DNA from: Paraspadella gotoi
Lineage: Eukaryota > Chaetognatha
Assembly (NCBI GenBank): GCA_051294375.1
Contig: CM119270.1
Span: forward strand, 17,646,025 to 17,710,024
Direction of reading: 5' to 3'
Length of the DNA: 64,000 bases
The position numbers were made by a program, and so were the translations under genes. This document shows positions 1-10,706 of this stretch, one piece after another. The stretch's first letter is position 1, and each line of letters begins with the position of its first letter. Under the pieces are notes generated by a model, which saw only the letters and a list, made by a program, of their open reading frames with translations, searched no databases and had not been told where the DNA came from.

Positions 1-863
1 TTCGAGAGAAATGAATTAAACTTAAAAGAAAATTATAAACACACACACACACACAAAAAGCCGTTCTCTTTTTGAATTCGTGTTCGAGTACACACACGAC
101 GAAAAAAACTAAACGAATAAAATTCCGTGTGTGACTAAGAATTGAAAAAAATTAACGTATAACCGAGAGAAGACGAAAATATCGATATTTTTAAAAAAAT
201 AGCAGATCGCAAACATATATGCGCATAAATATATATTATAGCTAGATACAAATATATATATATATAGCCAGCTTGCCACACACTCTCGCTTGAACGACAC
301 ACCGTTTCAAATTTCTTTTTTTTTTTGCCCCATTGATTTCGTTTCGTTTTGATTTTTACAAGCAGCTGCTTGCATTAATCATTTTTCGCATCTTGTCGCA
401 AAAAGAAAAGTCCGACTGCTACTCAAAACTTCGGACGGCGATCTTATTTTAGTTATAATTGTATCGGATCGTTCAAATATACATTTCATTTCGCTCGCTT
501 TTCATTAAATATCGAACGAACCGGATTTTGTTTATGATTAAACTTCTTTGTTCAAATCAACGCTTATTAAAAAAAAAACCAAAAAAAAACAACAACTAAA
601 TAACAAACAAAAAAGTCTACTAACCGCTTTGCATCGCAAAAAACAAAACAAAAAAAATCTGCTATAAAAAAAAATAATCGAGAATCGAACCTTCACTAAT
701 CGTTTGCGAGATTTCACGAATAAAAAATCACCTGGCAACGGAAATATAAACAAAAACAGAAAAAAACCGACCTAAGAAAAAAAAACACTAAGGGGTCGAC
801 GTATTTGTTCGCTTTCTGATGTTTCACTCGTTAAGACACTAGGAACCGCCACCAGGGCTGTAA
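1..863. other. A-rich stretch without a recognised gene
   Basis: The stretch holds a short (CA)n at 40-54, AT-rich sequence, and many short A-runs spaced by C, typical of intron or UTR in this window. I see no convincing exon. The same sequence recurs at about 14766-15660. Confidence 0.5.
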
Positions 864-1094
864 ATATCAACCAAAAAAAAACAAAAACAAAAGCCCCCAA
901 AGCATAAAAAGGGAAGAAACGGCGGATTCGCGTTCGTGCCCAGGAAACCCCCCAAAAAAGGGTCGAATAGTCGTAACCCCCACCTTCCCTGTGAGGAACG
1001 GACCCGTACTCACCCGAGTAAGGTTCGTCCTTACGAGGCACTGCCCAGACAATACCTCATACAAACGCCAGCTTACTGCATCATTCTGCTTCAG
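864..1094 (+). other. Candidate upstream exon with a strong splice donor
   Basis: The exon ends in CTTCAG followed by GTGAGA, a near-consensus donor. The next plus-strand acceptor (TTTTTTCGCAG) is at 1269. A frame stays open from the TAA at 861 to the donor and joins in phase to 1270-1320, giving a peptide ending QTPAYCIILLQ / GHLPSIFIPAAPLHHN. It may instead be a 5' untranslated exon of the gene that starts at 3795. On the minus strand the same DNA also offers a donor-like GTGAGT near 1015 and an open frame, so the strand is not certain. The left boundary is only the open-frame limit. The copy B equivalent ends at 15904. Confidence 0.4.
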
Positions 1095-1134
1095 GTGAGA
1101 AAAAGGTCATGCGAAGGTTTGATGAAATGGATTT

Positions 1135-1202
<68 letters not shown>

Positions 1203-1269
1203 GTGAGTCTTTTTACACTATTTCATCTTTGTTAATCTTTTGTTTAAATTTTCCTCGATTTTTTCGCAG

Positions 1270-1320
1270 GGACATCTGCCGTCGATCTTCATCCCCGCTG
1301 CTCCGCTCCATCACAATTAA
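1270..1320 (+). other. Exon following the intron 1095-1269
   Basis: It is preceded by a long pyrimidine tract and CGCAG. Read in phase with the previous exon it codes 16 residues and stops at TAA (1318-1320). As a UTR exon it would run further right, end not determined. The intron between carries the (GA)n at 1137-1201. Copy B has the same acceptor at 16140. Confidence 0.4.
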
Positions 1321-2041
1321 AAGAAAAACAAATAAACAAAAGGATTCTTCATCGCTATCGTAGCTACTGCGCAAAAAAAAAAACCCAAATAAATAAATAA
1401 ACAAACCCCCCCCCAAAAAAAAATATACTTACCTTCGTCATTAACGCAACTAGGCAGTAGTCAGTTTTAAAAAAAATACAAACTAAATGTTAACTTACTC
1501 TCGTTACTAATATCGTCTCTTTCAATTGGTCTTGCTATCTCGCTTTCCCTTCCTGTCTTGTTATTCGTGCCGCCCCCCCCCCAACAAAAAAGATTGTTAT
1601 TATTCACTAGTTGCGTATCACGTCATCGTCCTAACGTAAAGAGAAGAAAAGAAAAATATTCGTAGTTAATACTTAGTCGTACCCTTCTAAACGAGAGTGT
1701 TAGAATTAGAAAATATTTCAAAACTGAACTAATTATTACTAAAAACAAAAATAAAAATACAAAATTCGTTAGAAACCCTTACATCGCGACGTTGCTCTCT
1801 CTCTCTTTCTCTCCCGACAATTTTACTCTTCGAATAAATAATCGTTTTCCTTTCAAAAACCTAAAAAGAAAAAAAAACTCTCGAATAATAAAAAAGAAAA
1901 AAAAATAGTAAAAGTGGAGAAAAAGCGAAAATATTGCTTCGGACTCTTGTGACCTTGAGCATAAAAACGACCTCACCTCTTCACTCGCATCTCACTTACC
2001 CTTTTTTCTCTCTCTCTCTCTCTCTTTTGATTCTTCGCAAG
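1321..2041. other. Intron or UTR, no recognised gene
   Basis: A-rich and CT-rich sequence, with short C-runs (near 1405 and 1572) and CT tracts near 1795-1812 and 2008-2025. The tract before 2041 is a good polypyrimidine tract for the exon that follows. Confidence 0.4.
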
Positions 2042-2086
2042 TTTCGCGCCGGCGACGAACGACCTTCCAGTTTTTTTTTTACGAAG
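2042..2086 (+). other. Short candidate 5' exon
   Basis: A CT tract and TTCTTCGCAAG precede it. It ends ACGAAG followed by GTGAGT. It is 45 bp long and conserved in copy B (16946-16990) with both splice signals. It is probably part of the 5' untranslated region of the plus-strand gene. Confidence 0.45.
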
Positions 2087-2685
2087 GTGAGTTGTCGTCG
2101 TTGTTGTCGTCGTCGGCGTTGTCGTTGTTGTTGTGATTTTGTGCGATCATTCGTGAGTCATGGTAATCCATGTGAATGGATGTGAATGACGAAAAATGTC
2201 GTTTTCACGCTCGGTGACCCAAACTAAGCGTCTAGGCTTCTTTCTTTTTATGAAAGTCGTAAGGTTGAAGCTTCCGGTTTCTAAAATCAAATTCCAACTC
2301 AATTTTATTTTTTTTTTTTTATTCCATTTTATTTTTCTGTTTTATTGAAAAATCGATGAATCGTGAAACGAAATCCAGTTTCACACGATTCGTTTTTTGT
2401 TTTTTTTTAAGAAAAAAAATTTAAAAAAGCAATAATATCAAAGTTGAAACATTATTTGTAATTTAAAATAACCTGTGAGTGACATGACATCACAACTATT
2501 GTGAAGATGTCGATTACCCAATCTGTTCTATTTAGGACTAGTCACTAGCGTTTTCATACAGAATTTATTTATGACATAAATTGGATTATATTCAGGATTA
2601 AATTCAGGATTGATGATGAACCAAAATCTGTTGAGACTGAAAACAACATCAAAGAAGAAAATTTTTTTTTGGTTATATCTATTTC

Positions 2686-2726
<41 letters not shown>

Positions 2727-2872
2727 AAGAGAGAGTGCGATAGGCGATAGAGATACTAACGTGCTCATTTATTTGACCCTATTATCTCAAACAGTTATAC
2801 TGGAATCCAATTAATTTCTAATCTAAACAGAGAAATAGTCCCTTAAACCTTTTTTTTCCAATCTTCCCACAG
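2087..2872. other. Candidate intron with a (GA)n run
   Basis: Intron-like AT-rich DNA between a GTGAGT donor and a CCCACAG acceptor. It starts with a GTC/GTT-rich stretch and holds a (GA)n at about 2692-2733. I see nothing coding. Confidence 0.4.
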
Positions 2873-3120
2873 GACGTTTCCGCATCTCGGCCGCAGCATA
2901 TCCGCCATATTCTCAGCAGCAGCAGCATTTCTCCTCTTGCCTTCAATCGTCCGCTTGCCTCGAACCGACCGGGTTTTCCGCAATTGCAGCAAACCTTGTC
3001 CTTCTCTCTCACCCACTTGAACCTTGTTTATTATTTTTTTTTTGTTCGTCGAAACTTCGCAATTTGATTTTGCGGAGATCAAGTTTTGATTATTCGTCTT
3101 TGCATCAAAGAAACTGAGAA
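2873..3120 (+). other. Candidate exon, coding status unclear
   Basis: The acceptor is a T-rich tract ending CCCACAG and the donor is GAGAA followed by GTAAGT. The GC content is higher than the flanks. All three frames are open for a good part of it; one gives a YPPYSQQQQHFSS-like peptide, and a (CAG)n run lies in the middle. Copy B (from 17837) differs by indels, so the frame cannot be chosen. It may be a 5' UTR exon. Confidence 0.45.
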
Positions 3121-3205
3121 GTAAGTTTAACGTGCCAAAAACAACCCTTTAATAAAGGTATTTATAAACGTTATTTAACGGATTTTTAATATTCTCATTT
3201 TGCAG

Positions 3206-3794
3206 CATTCCTACACTACGCTCTGCTTTGCAGAAAACGTCCACAACACAAGGGAGCATCCCAATAAATCAATTAATTCAACTCCTTTTAATTTTTACCT
3301 TCATTTCCTTTTTTTTTTTTAACATAAGCACCTTTTTATTCATTGAACCTTACTCGAGCAACGCTTTACAATTATCTACCGGATAGAAAACTTTATCGAA
3401 GTTACTCCATAGACAAATTTCGCTTTGATAACGAATCAACTACGACAATAAAAAAGACGTCTATCACAGATCAAATTCCGAATAAAAACAAAAGATCAGA
3501 AGCTTGGCCAAATCAGCGAGTCGACCCTACGTTGAGCGTCGCTGTAAGGTCAAGGAAAAGTTTTTGTTTACCCAAAAAGTAAACAAAAACAATCGAAAGG
3601 AAAACGAAAACAAACAAAAAACAACACCCTCTTTTAAATTAAAAAAACTCTTCAAGATTGAAAGAATCCTTTGAAAAAAAAAAAGTTTAAAAAAAACTCA
3701 AATACACCCCTTTAAAAAATACATCCCGCCAGAAAACAAACACGCTTAGTCATCAAACAAAAACAACAACAACAACAACGACCAAAAAACAATC
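3206..3794 (+). other. 5' untranslated part of the start-codon exon
   Basis: The acceptor TCATTTTGCAG lies at 3195-3205. The leader then runs without another obvious splice site to the ATG at 3795. It is A-rich near the end, with several AAC/CAA triplets just before the start, a common leader composition in arthropods. Copy B equivalent: 18185-18787. Confidence 0.4.
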
Positions 3795-4011
3795 ATGGGG
3801 AAGAGCGGGAAAAAGAGCGGAGGCGGGCAGCAACGACGTCGGCAGCAACAGCAGCGGCGGCGGCGGGAACGTCAAAAGCGGGCAAATGCGTCGAAGGGAA
3901 GCAGGGATTCGTCTACGCGACCGAGCGAGGTGGGCCACAACCACAGTCATGCCACCGCCGAAAGATGGGAGAACAGACTAGTCCGGATATCGCCGTCCTA
4001 CGGAGCGCATG
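3795..4011 (+). CDS. First coding exon, Gln/Arg-rich basic protein (unrecognised)
   Basis: The ATG lies in a good context (AATCATGGGG). The frame runs 72 codons plus one base to a strong donor (GCATG followed by GTGAGTT). The peptide starts MGKSGKKSGGG, continues with a block of Gln and Arg (about residues 12-30), then a Ser/Arg/His-rich part, and ends ISPSYGAH. The basic, low-complexity start would suit a nuclear or nucleic-acid-associated protein, but that is inference; I do not recognise the family. The exon joins in phase to the heptad-repeat exon at 5365: one base left here, two needed there. Copy B has the same exon at 18788-19016 with frameshifting indels, so copy A gives the better reading. 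Confidence 0.55.
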
Positions 4012-4052
4012 GTGAGTTAAGGGGGTTTGGGTGGGTGGAAGTAGTGATCGAG

Positions 4053-4290
4053 GGTGGTTTGATTTGATTTGATTTGATTTGATTTGATTTAGATTTGATT
4101 TAGATTTGATATGATATGATATGATATGATATGATATGATATGATATGATATGATATGATATGATTTGATTTGATTTAGATCTGATTTAGATTTGATTTG
4201 ATTTGATTTGATTTGATTTGATTTGAATTGGTTTGAATTGATTTGAAGTGATTTGATTTGGAATTGATTTGATTTGATTTGATTTGGTAA
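4053..4290 (+). repeat. Pentanucleotide array (TGATT/TGATA)
   Basis: Tandem GATTT units are followed by a block of GATAT units and then GATTT again, with a few GATTTA variants. In copy B the same array runs about 19083-19480 and is far more irregular. Confidence 0.9.
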
Positions 4291-4927
4291 TTTAGTTAAT
4301 GGATGGAATGATATCCGAATAAATTGATGAATCAATGATCCGATCAATAGAGTAATGAATTAAAAGAAATTAATTTAGCATTTTCGTACAGTTTTTACCG
4401 TTTGTGACAATAGTATTTTTTAATGCTCGTATCTTTTTCGAGCACGTCAAATATTTTTAGGCTAAATCTAATTTTATTCTCGGCACGTGAGGATCACCGC
4501 GGGGCACTGTCAGCGTAGCGTTGATTGCTTACGTGGCTTGTCGCAGTACTCAACTTGTGGCTGGTCGGCGTACTTGGCTTGTTATCATGCATGGCTTGTC
4601 ATCGTACGTGCTAACGCGCGCGCGACTTCGAAACACGGACTCCAAACGTTTTCCCCTTGCGTCCAAGTCTTGACGTTTCTCTCGCTTGATTGACGCTTCG
4701 ATCGTCGGTTTAGTCAGAGGAAAATAGAATCGCTGATTGGCTGAAGGAAAAAAAAATATCTTTTTGACGTCGCGGGCGAAATGGATATTGATATCATTAA
4801 CGGCTTCGTCGATGACGTCATTAATGTAGTTCTTAAAATTGTATTTGTTCAAATTCGTTAGTAATGATAAAAAATATGATGAACTATGAATGAGATGTGC
4901 GGAAGGAAAATTAGGAAAAAAACCAGC

Positions 4928-4932
<5 letters not shown>

Positions 4933-5009
<77 letters not shown>
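4933..5009 (+). repeat. (GA)n microsatellite
   Basis: A nearly pure GA dinucleotide run, broken by one GG. The copy B equivalent is 20142-20223. Confidence 0.9.
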
Positions 5010-5010
<1 letters not shown>

Positions 5011-5364
5011 GAGAGCAGGAGAGAGAGACGACTGTAACTGCCTCTACGAGAGATAAAGATTCGATTTGATGGATTCGAGTCACCATTTCGCGATCGGTGA
5101 TTGACAATTCACTGTCATCGGTGCTCATCTTCACTTCGACTCGGTGATAAGAGGATGATAATGATGATACGCATCTCTTCTTTCGCTGATGAAAGAAACG
5201 ACTTGAGTTCTACTTTTAAAAAAAACATCATTTTCACTTAGTGACAAAATTATAAAAGTTTTATAAGACTTTCACGGTGACAATCGCCGACAACGACCGA
5301 CTGACAGTGACGCCGACGTCTTGGTTTTGACAGTGACACAGTTACAGTCGCACCAAACTTGCAG

Positions 5365-5491
5365 TGACAGTTTTCGAATCGAGTGTCGGTCATCTTAAAA
5401 CGAAAGTCGGCCATCTTGAAAAGACGATCGGCTATCTTGAAACGAAAGTCGGCCATCTTGAAACGACTGTCAGCCATCTTGGAACATCGGT
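5365..5491 (+). CDS. Coding exon of a 21-bp repeat encoding coiled-coil heptads (cut by gap)
   Basis: The acceptor is AAACTTGCAG. The frame begins with two bases that complete the codon left by the 3795-4011 exon. After VFESS the peptide is a run of seven-residue units: VGHLKTK, VGHLEKT, IGYLETK, VGHLETT, VSHLGTS. Val/Ile sits at the first and Leu at the fourth position of each, the a/d pattern of a coiled coil. The 25-N gap at 5492 cuts the exon. Its second half is seen in the local duplicate (5960-6201) and in copy B, adding about two more heptads, then a Gly/Arg/Pro-rich tail ending GKIAFI and a GTGCGA donor. The minus strand of the repeat is also open, so strand choice rests on the splice signals and phase. 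Confidence 0.45.
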
Positions 5492-5516
5492 NNNNNNNNN
5501 NNNNNNNNNNNNNNNN
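5492..5516. other. Assembly gap (25 N)
   Basis: It cuts the heptad-repeat exon. The sequence left of it is repeated at 5690-6100. Confidence 0.99.
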
Positions 5517-5690
5517 CTCCTACTGCAGAGATATCTCATACGATTTCTCGATTCTGATGGATTTCGAAGTAACCTCATTTCTGCGCATCTGCGTGATTTC
5601 ATCAATCCTCAGCTGTCATCTCGGTGCTCTCATATCTCCTTATCACCCTCTGTATCTTCTTCTTCGATTACTACGTCTTGAAGAGTTCGA
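5517..5690. other. Sequence between the two local duplicates, not present in copy B
   Basis: It lies between the 25-N gap and the restart of the duplicated part. It includes CTCATCTCGGTGCTCTCATA-like text and no recognised gene. Since copy B runs through this place without it, it may be misplaced. Confidence 0.4.
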
Positions 5691-5959
5691 TAGATGAGAT
5701 GACGCAATCTCTTCTTTCGCTGATGAAAGAAACGACTTGAGTTCTACCTTTAATAAAAAAACATCATTTTCACTTAGTGAAAAAAATTATAAAAGTTTTT
5801 ATAAGACTTTCACGGTTGACAATCGCCGACAACGACCGACGTGACAGTGACGCCGACTCCGGTTTTGACAGTGACACAGTTACAATGAAATGACAAGACA
5901 TGACAACACCGACTGCTGTTAAAAGACACGTCTGGTGCTGCACTACATCAATCTTGCAG

Positions 5960-6201
5960 TGACAGTTTTCGAATCGAGTGTCGGTCCATCTTAAAACGAA
6001 CTGTCGGCCATCCTTGAAAAGACGATCGGCTATCTGAGACAGAAGTCGGCCATCGCGCTTCGGCCATCTTGAAACGACTGTCAGCCATCTGTGGAACATC
6101 GGTCGGCCATCTGAAACTAACGTCAGCCATCTTCCCCTCGTTGCCGGAGGTCGTTTAGGACGCGAACCGCGCCCTCTTCCGGGAAAAATTGCGTTCATCA
6201 G
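5960..6201 (+). other. Second, indel-bearing copy of the heptad-repeat exon
   Basis: It is the same exon as 5365-5491 written again, here with both ends: acceptor ATCTTGCAG and donor TTCATCAG followed by GTGCGA. Frameshifting indels break it (for example a lost T in one CATCTT unit). Combined with 5365-5491 it supplies the missing 3' half. About 250 bp upstream of each version (5145-5364 and 5690-5959) are also duplicated. Confidence 0.6.
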
Positions 6202-7101
6202 GTGCGAATAAAAGAACTAAATCGGGCGAAAGAAAATGTTCGGCTACCCTTTTTCTTTTTCAATGGTTTTTTTCTTTTTTCAATGAATCAGGAGAATTCC
6301 TTCTAGTTCCATGCGGTTTACAGTACATTATTTTTCCCTTTTTTTCCTTTTTCTGTTGATATGTTTGCCAACTTCCATTTCCTAACTTAAATTTCGGATC
6401 CGCATGGCAACTTTTAAGTCGATTTGGGTGCAGACGAATCGTGTCAGTTTGCATTGCTGAATGTCCTACGCGTTTTCTACGTTTCCATCACTTCACATTT
6501 TGTTTGTGATCGGAATATTTTGTTGTGTTTCGAGCAATCTAATTTAGCGAGAGAGATAATGAGCCTGTGAGCTTTCTAATGGCCTTAGTTTCTCCACTGG
6601 TTTTTCTTACTTTAAAGATACGCTTCTGAATAAAATTATTATAGAATGGATCTGTAAAAGTAAGGAGTGTAGATATCGTCTCTGCTTATACATACTTGAT
6701 TAACGCCCTGCACAAATATCCGATATACCCTTTTCGGGCCCCTCATCTTCGCCCCCTCATCTTCGCCGCGTGCATCTTGCGCCGCTCGACGGGGCCGAAT
6801 TTCGCAGCGAAGGACGAAGTACGAAATCCTTAGGGATTCGTCGTCGAGGAAAAACCGCGAAAGTTAATAGGAAGTACTTTTGAGGAGAAAGAAAACTACA
6901 TCAGTAATCCGGGTGCGGCATTAGTAATCAACATTAAGCATCAAACATTAAGCATTAAGTACCGTAATCGGACATCAGCTTGAGCATGCAGCGTCGGCAA
7001 TCAAAACCATCAACAGTGCATTATGCAGTGAAGAATAACATAACTTATCATTCTTCTTGATATAGATTTTTTCTTCCTGATAAATATATTTTTTTCTTTA
7101 G
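6202..7101. other. Candidate last intron of the plus-strand gene
   Basis: It starts GTGCGA and ends with a long T-rich tract and CTTTAG. It holds a direct repeat of CCCTCATCTTCGCC near 6737-6767 in a GC-richer patch that continues to about 6850, and ATTAAGCATC-type repeats near 6930-6960. I see no convincing exon inside. Confidence 0.35.
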
Positions 7102-7154
7102 AATACACAGATGGTTGCCAAGCAAATGTAGAAAAAACTTGCTGTCCTGCTTGA
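7102..7154 (+). CDS. Candidate last coding exon of the plus-strand gene
   Basis: A strong acceptor (T-rich tract, CTTTAG) precedes it. One base completes the codon left by the heptad exon. The reading is then IHRWLPSKCRKNLLSC and so on, 21 codons to a TGA that lies just right of this interval at about 7166. An alternative phase gives YTDGCQANVEKTCCPA with a stop at 7152-7154, which would fit if the heptad exon were skipped. Both are short and could arise by chance. Copy B is altered at the acceptor (near 21715). Confidence 0.3.
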
Positions 7155-7499
7155 TTGGGTTGTCATGATTCAATTCCATATTTATAAAAAAAATATTTTA
7201 TAAATCTTTGACGTCATTCGTTGATCCTGGGTTTGCCTTCTTTGTTTTCGGCGTCGGAAGGTGAAGAAAATCTTTTATCGATTTGATAAGATTCTTAGAA
7301 ATCTATTCTGCTATCTTATTATTATTCTCCTTAATACTACAATTAACTTTTTGTACAATTCTTATTTCGACTACTTCTCTTATTCTTCTTATTTCGACTA
7401 CCAACTTTTCCTATCAAATTATGTCTTTCCTCCTTACAAATTCCTCCCCTTCTATTCCTCCCCTTATTCTCTCTCCTCTCTTCTCTCTTCCTCCCCTCC

Positions 7500-7513
7500 A
7501 TCTCTCTCTCTCT

Positions 7514-7571
<58 letters not shown>
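7500..7571 (+). repeat. (CT)n microsatellite
   Basis: CT dinucleotide array with some TT interruptions. The copy B equivalent is about 22173-22281. Confidence 0.85.
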
Positions 7572-7573
<2 letters not shown>

Positions 7574-7623
7574 CGGGTTTGATCTCATTTGCCTATGACA
7601 AAGGCTTTTGTTGTTGTCTAAAT

Positions 7624-7686
7624 TCAGAAGAAAGGCTCTTCGTCGACTTGATCGTCGGTCTCCTCGTCGTCATGACAACAAAGTGA
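7624..7686 (-). CDS. Candidate acidic C-terminal exon on the minus strand
   Basis: Reading leftward, CHDDEETDDQVDEEPFF ends in TGA (7624-7626). The acidic tail is protein-like, and its position downstream of the cysteine-rich exon (8099-8472) suits a last exon of that gene. The acceptor is not clear and the phase with the upstream exon is not shown. It may be chance. Confidence 0.22.
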   Translation of the reverse strand, partial: SLCCHDDEETDDQVDEEPFF

Positions 7687-8098
7687 CAACAAGAGAAGAA
7701 ATGTAGTTTAGCGTCTAAATTCCGCCTCGAGTATCAGTTTTCGTTTCGCCTTCCATTGAATTTTCGAGTTTCGTATATTGTCTCAGATCAACGAACCCAA
7801 AACTATTGACAAATTCAACTCTTCGTTGCAATTTAACAATATCGAGCGTCTATCTTTGCCTTTGTCTATCTTTGTCTATCTTAATCTAATCTAATCACAT
7901 CACAAAGACTAAGTAAAAAAAAAACGTTAAAAACGGTGATTGTATTAAACATTTAATTATTATTAAATTTAGAAACGACGTTATTGAAGCTCCGAGATGA
8001 TTATAGTTTTTTTTTCTGAGCTGGTGCCGTGTTGTGCCGATTCCCGAAAAAACTCCCGTCATTATAAAAAAAACAACAACAACAACAACAGCAACTGA

Positions 8099-8472
8099 TT
8101 AACAACTCGTCTGCCCGTAGCCTTCCGATCCAGGGCAAGCCTGGCAAACTTCGTTTCCTTCGTCCGCCTTGAAAAACCCCGGGCGGCACGGTCGGCACCC
8201 GAGCGGGCCCTCATCCGGCTCCGTCCCCGGCGGGCACGCCTCGCAGTAATATCCGGCTAATCGGGGCTGCGAGCCCGAGGGGCATCGGGGGCACATGTCG
8301 TCGACTGATTCGTCGTCGTCTTCGTCGTCGTCCTCGTGGACAATGGGATCGAAGAAGGTGTGGTTCGAATCTGCGCAACATGTTCTCGGTCGTTGGAGGA
8401 TGTAGACCTGATCCTTTTTGTCGACAAAGTTGTTTTCGTTTCGATTACGGCGTCGGGGTTTCCAAGTTAAAT
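8099..8472 (-). CDS. Cysteine-rich exon with GCC2/GCC3 (ephrin-receptor-like) modules
   Basis: Entered from a pyrimidine-rich acceptor ending CGATCAG. The frame starts with two bases, then LTWKPRRRNRNENN, VYILQRPRTCCADSN, an acidic stretch of about 14 residues (mostly Asp/Glu), and then the cysteine-rich part: CPRCPSG, GYYCEACPPGTEPDEG, CRPCRPGFFKADEGNEVC, QACP, GQTSC. The CxxCxPGxF spacing and the GQTSC ending are the hallmark of GCC2/GCC3 repeats found in extracellular proteins and receptors. The frame ends at TAA (8099-8101), which may be the true end or may lie past an unrecognised donor. It is the last clear exon of the secreted-protein gene. In copy B (22849-23290) the same exon is frameshifted. 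Confidence 0.7.
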
Positions 8473-8734
8473 CTGATCGAATGGAAAGATTTAACTTGTT
8501 ATAAATACACGTAGTTAAAATATTTTATTTGTACTTGGTTCACTTAAATTAAAAATCTAGCTTTTAAATTGAGATTTAGGTGGGATCTACAGATTCTCAA
8601 TCAATATTAGAGCGTAGTGAAAGTTACGAAGTTTCTAAATGTCAATTTTGAACAACATACCATCAGTGAACATTAATTTGTAGAAAAAATTAATTTTAAG
8701 TTCTTTAATTTTCGCAGTAGGCTATATTTATATA

Positions 8735-9100
8735 TAGTATTATCCTTATAAAATTGAGAAATTTCCAAATAGGCTTTTCTTAATTTTGACTGCAGATTTG
8801 AATTCCGAAGTTCCTCGCATAAAAGTTGAGAAAAGAAAATATAAATCATTTTTAAAAATTCTTTCATTAAGTGGGTTAAAAATTAAAATTTAAATATCAA
8901 AATTTTAATTTTCAGCTATAAAATAAGGTTTTTTAAAAATTTTCTCAAACTTAATGAAAGAATTTTTAAAAAAGGAGTTATATTTTTTTTTTTTTACTTT
9001 TCATGACGAATCCAAATCTGCAAAAAAAAATCTTAAAACATATTTTGAAATTTATTATTTAAATTGTAAAATTTATTATAAATTTTTTATAATACATAAT
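8735..9100. mobile_element. AT-rich foldback (MITE-like) element
   Basis: The sequence folds on itself. GCAGATTTGAATTC at 8792 is answered by GAATCCAAATCTGC ending at 9021. Inside both arms come AAAAATTCTTTCATTAAGT and its complement, meeting near 8900-8930. Weaker pairing continues outward. There is no open frame of note. Related copies lie at 23.6-23.9, 24.3-24.6 and 48.3-48.7 kb, and a fragment at 11072-11155. The exact ends and target duplication are not resolved. Confidence 0.6.
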
Positions 9101-9699
9101 GGTTGATTAATATAATGGTTGTTCGTTTCCTCACTTTTAGAATTTTAATTAAAGTAATTTTAAAATTTTTACTACGCTTTAATCAATATAGCCATATTGT
9201 CATTTAGTCATCATCGTAAATATTAGAGAAGAAAACTTAAATCATGAATTTTCTGAAATAAAAAAGACAATTTGACAATTAAGACAATAAGAAGAATTAA
9301 ACGATTAAACGATGAGTATGAGGCAAAAAATTGCACTAATGGCAACAAAAAATAAAATTCAAAAATTAAGGATCATTGCGACATTGCAAATTGGAAAAGT
9401 ATTAAATATATCAATGAAAATCATGAGTGAATATTATCATTACACTAGGCGCATTTGCCATTTTTTTTTTAGTTCATAGACAGAAACTTGGCAAAGAGAA
9501 AAAAAAGAATACTATCATTATGGATTACGCTAACATTTATACTGGGCCATGCTCTTTTTTTTTTTTTAAGTCATAGACCAGAAAATTGTGCAAATTATTT
9601 TTTTTTTTTATTACTGATTCATGAAATAGAAGGCATTAAAATACCGAGTATAAAATTATTGAATATACCCTTATCCTAATTATTTATTCTTATCGTTTA

Positions 9700-10130
9700 A
9701 TGATACTAATTATTTTATCATTATTACATTATTATTTTTACATTATTATTATTATTATTAATTCATTATAATTACTATGATTGGAATTAATATTATTGGA
9801 TTCACCGCTCATTCTAATTATTAATTGTTACTTATCATTAATTGCCACTCATTCTAATTATTATTTTTTTACATTAATGATTACTATTATTATTTTTATC
9901 ATTAATCACTATTATTATTTTATCGAATATTATTACTATGTTATTATTATAAAACTTAATATTATTATTAATATTATTGTTTTACATATTATATTAAATA
10001 TATATATTATACATACATATAATATATATATTTATCATCATTATTTATTGTTATTATAATTATTATTACATGATACTATATACTAATGTACAATTTTATT
10101 ATTATTACATTATCAACCATTGTTATATAC
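9700..10130. repeat. (TTA/ATT)-rich low-complexity stretch
   Basis: Irregular ATT/TTA triplets with some TATA blocks. The copy B equivalent is about 25150-25650. The weak coding-like frames here are artefacts of composition. Confidence 0.8.
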
Positions 10131-10706
10131 TAAGTTTATGATTTTTAAACCTTAATTCTTAATCCTTTTAATGAATTTTTAAATCTATAATCCTTAATCT
10201 CAACTTTACAATACCGAATTCTCAATGACATACCAATTAATAGAATAATTTCAATAATACCTTGGCCTTTTACTAAATCTACCGCAATTTCCGCCCTTCT
10301 GTCATCAGTCTTACCCCAGAATTCCCTACGCCAACCAAAACCTCTTCAAAACTGCCGCAATTCTAGCATTAAATTTTAACACCCAAATTTTCCTTCAATT
10401 CCTTATCTTATTTTGAACAAACTTCCACAACTTTTTCAAACTGCGACTCCACACTTCTAGACCTGTTCCCTCTATCAATAAATCTATTAGACTAAAGTAT
10501 ACCCTAGCCATATTCCTAAGATTGAGATTTTGCTCTTTCCTCCGGTTAATGCCCAAACCCATCTCCCTTTTATCATGCTTTTGTCATTCTAGCTTCATTA
10601 GCGTCCACATGAAGATTGTTCAAATCATCATTTATTTGAACTCATATTTTTTATCATAAAACTGCAAATATAGTTACACGGATCATGTCATGTACACGTT
10701 ATTCAC

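Larger units (their letters stand above)
4012..5364. other. Intron of the plus-strand gene
   Basis: It begins GTGAGT and ends TTGCAG. It holds the TGATT/TGATA pentanucleotide array (4053-4290), a TGGCTTG-rich part (4530-4610) with short degenerate repeats, and a (GA)n array (4933-5009). No coding sequence recognised. Confidence 0.45.
8473..10706. other. AT-rich intron holding a foldback element and AT repeats
   Basis: Between the cysteine-rich exon and the exon at 10707. It holds the foldback element at about 8735-9100, an (ATT/TTA)-rich stretch (9690-10130) and pyrimidine-rich text to 10600. Open frames here are AT-rich and not coding-like. Confidence 0.55.

Noticed and set aside
3913-4347. 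144-codon minus-strand frame rich in Asn, Gln, Ile and Lys
   Set aside because: It is the reverse translation of the TGATT/TGATA pentanucleotide array.
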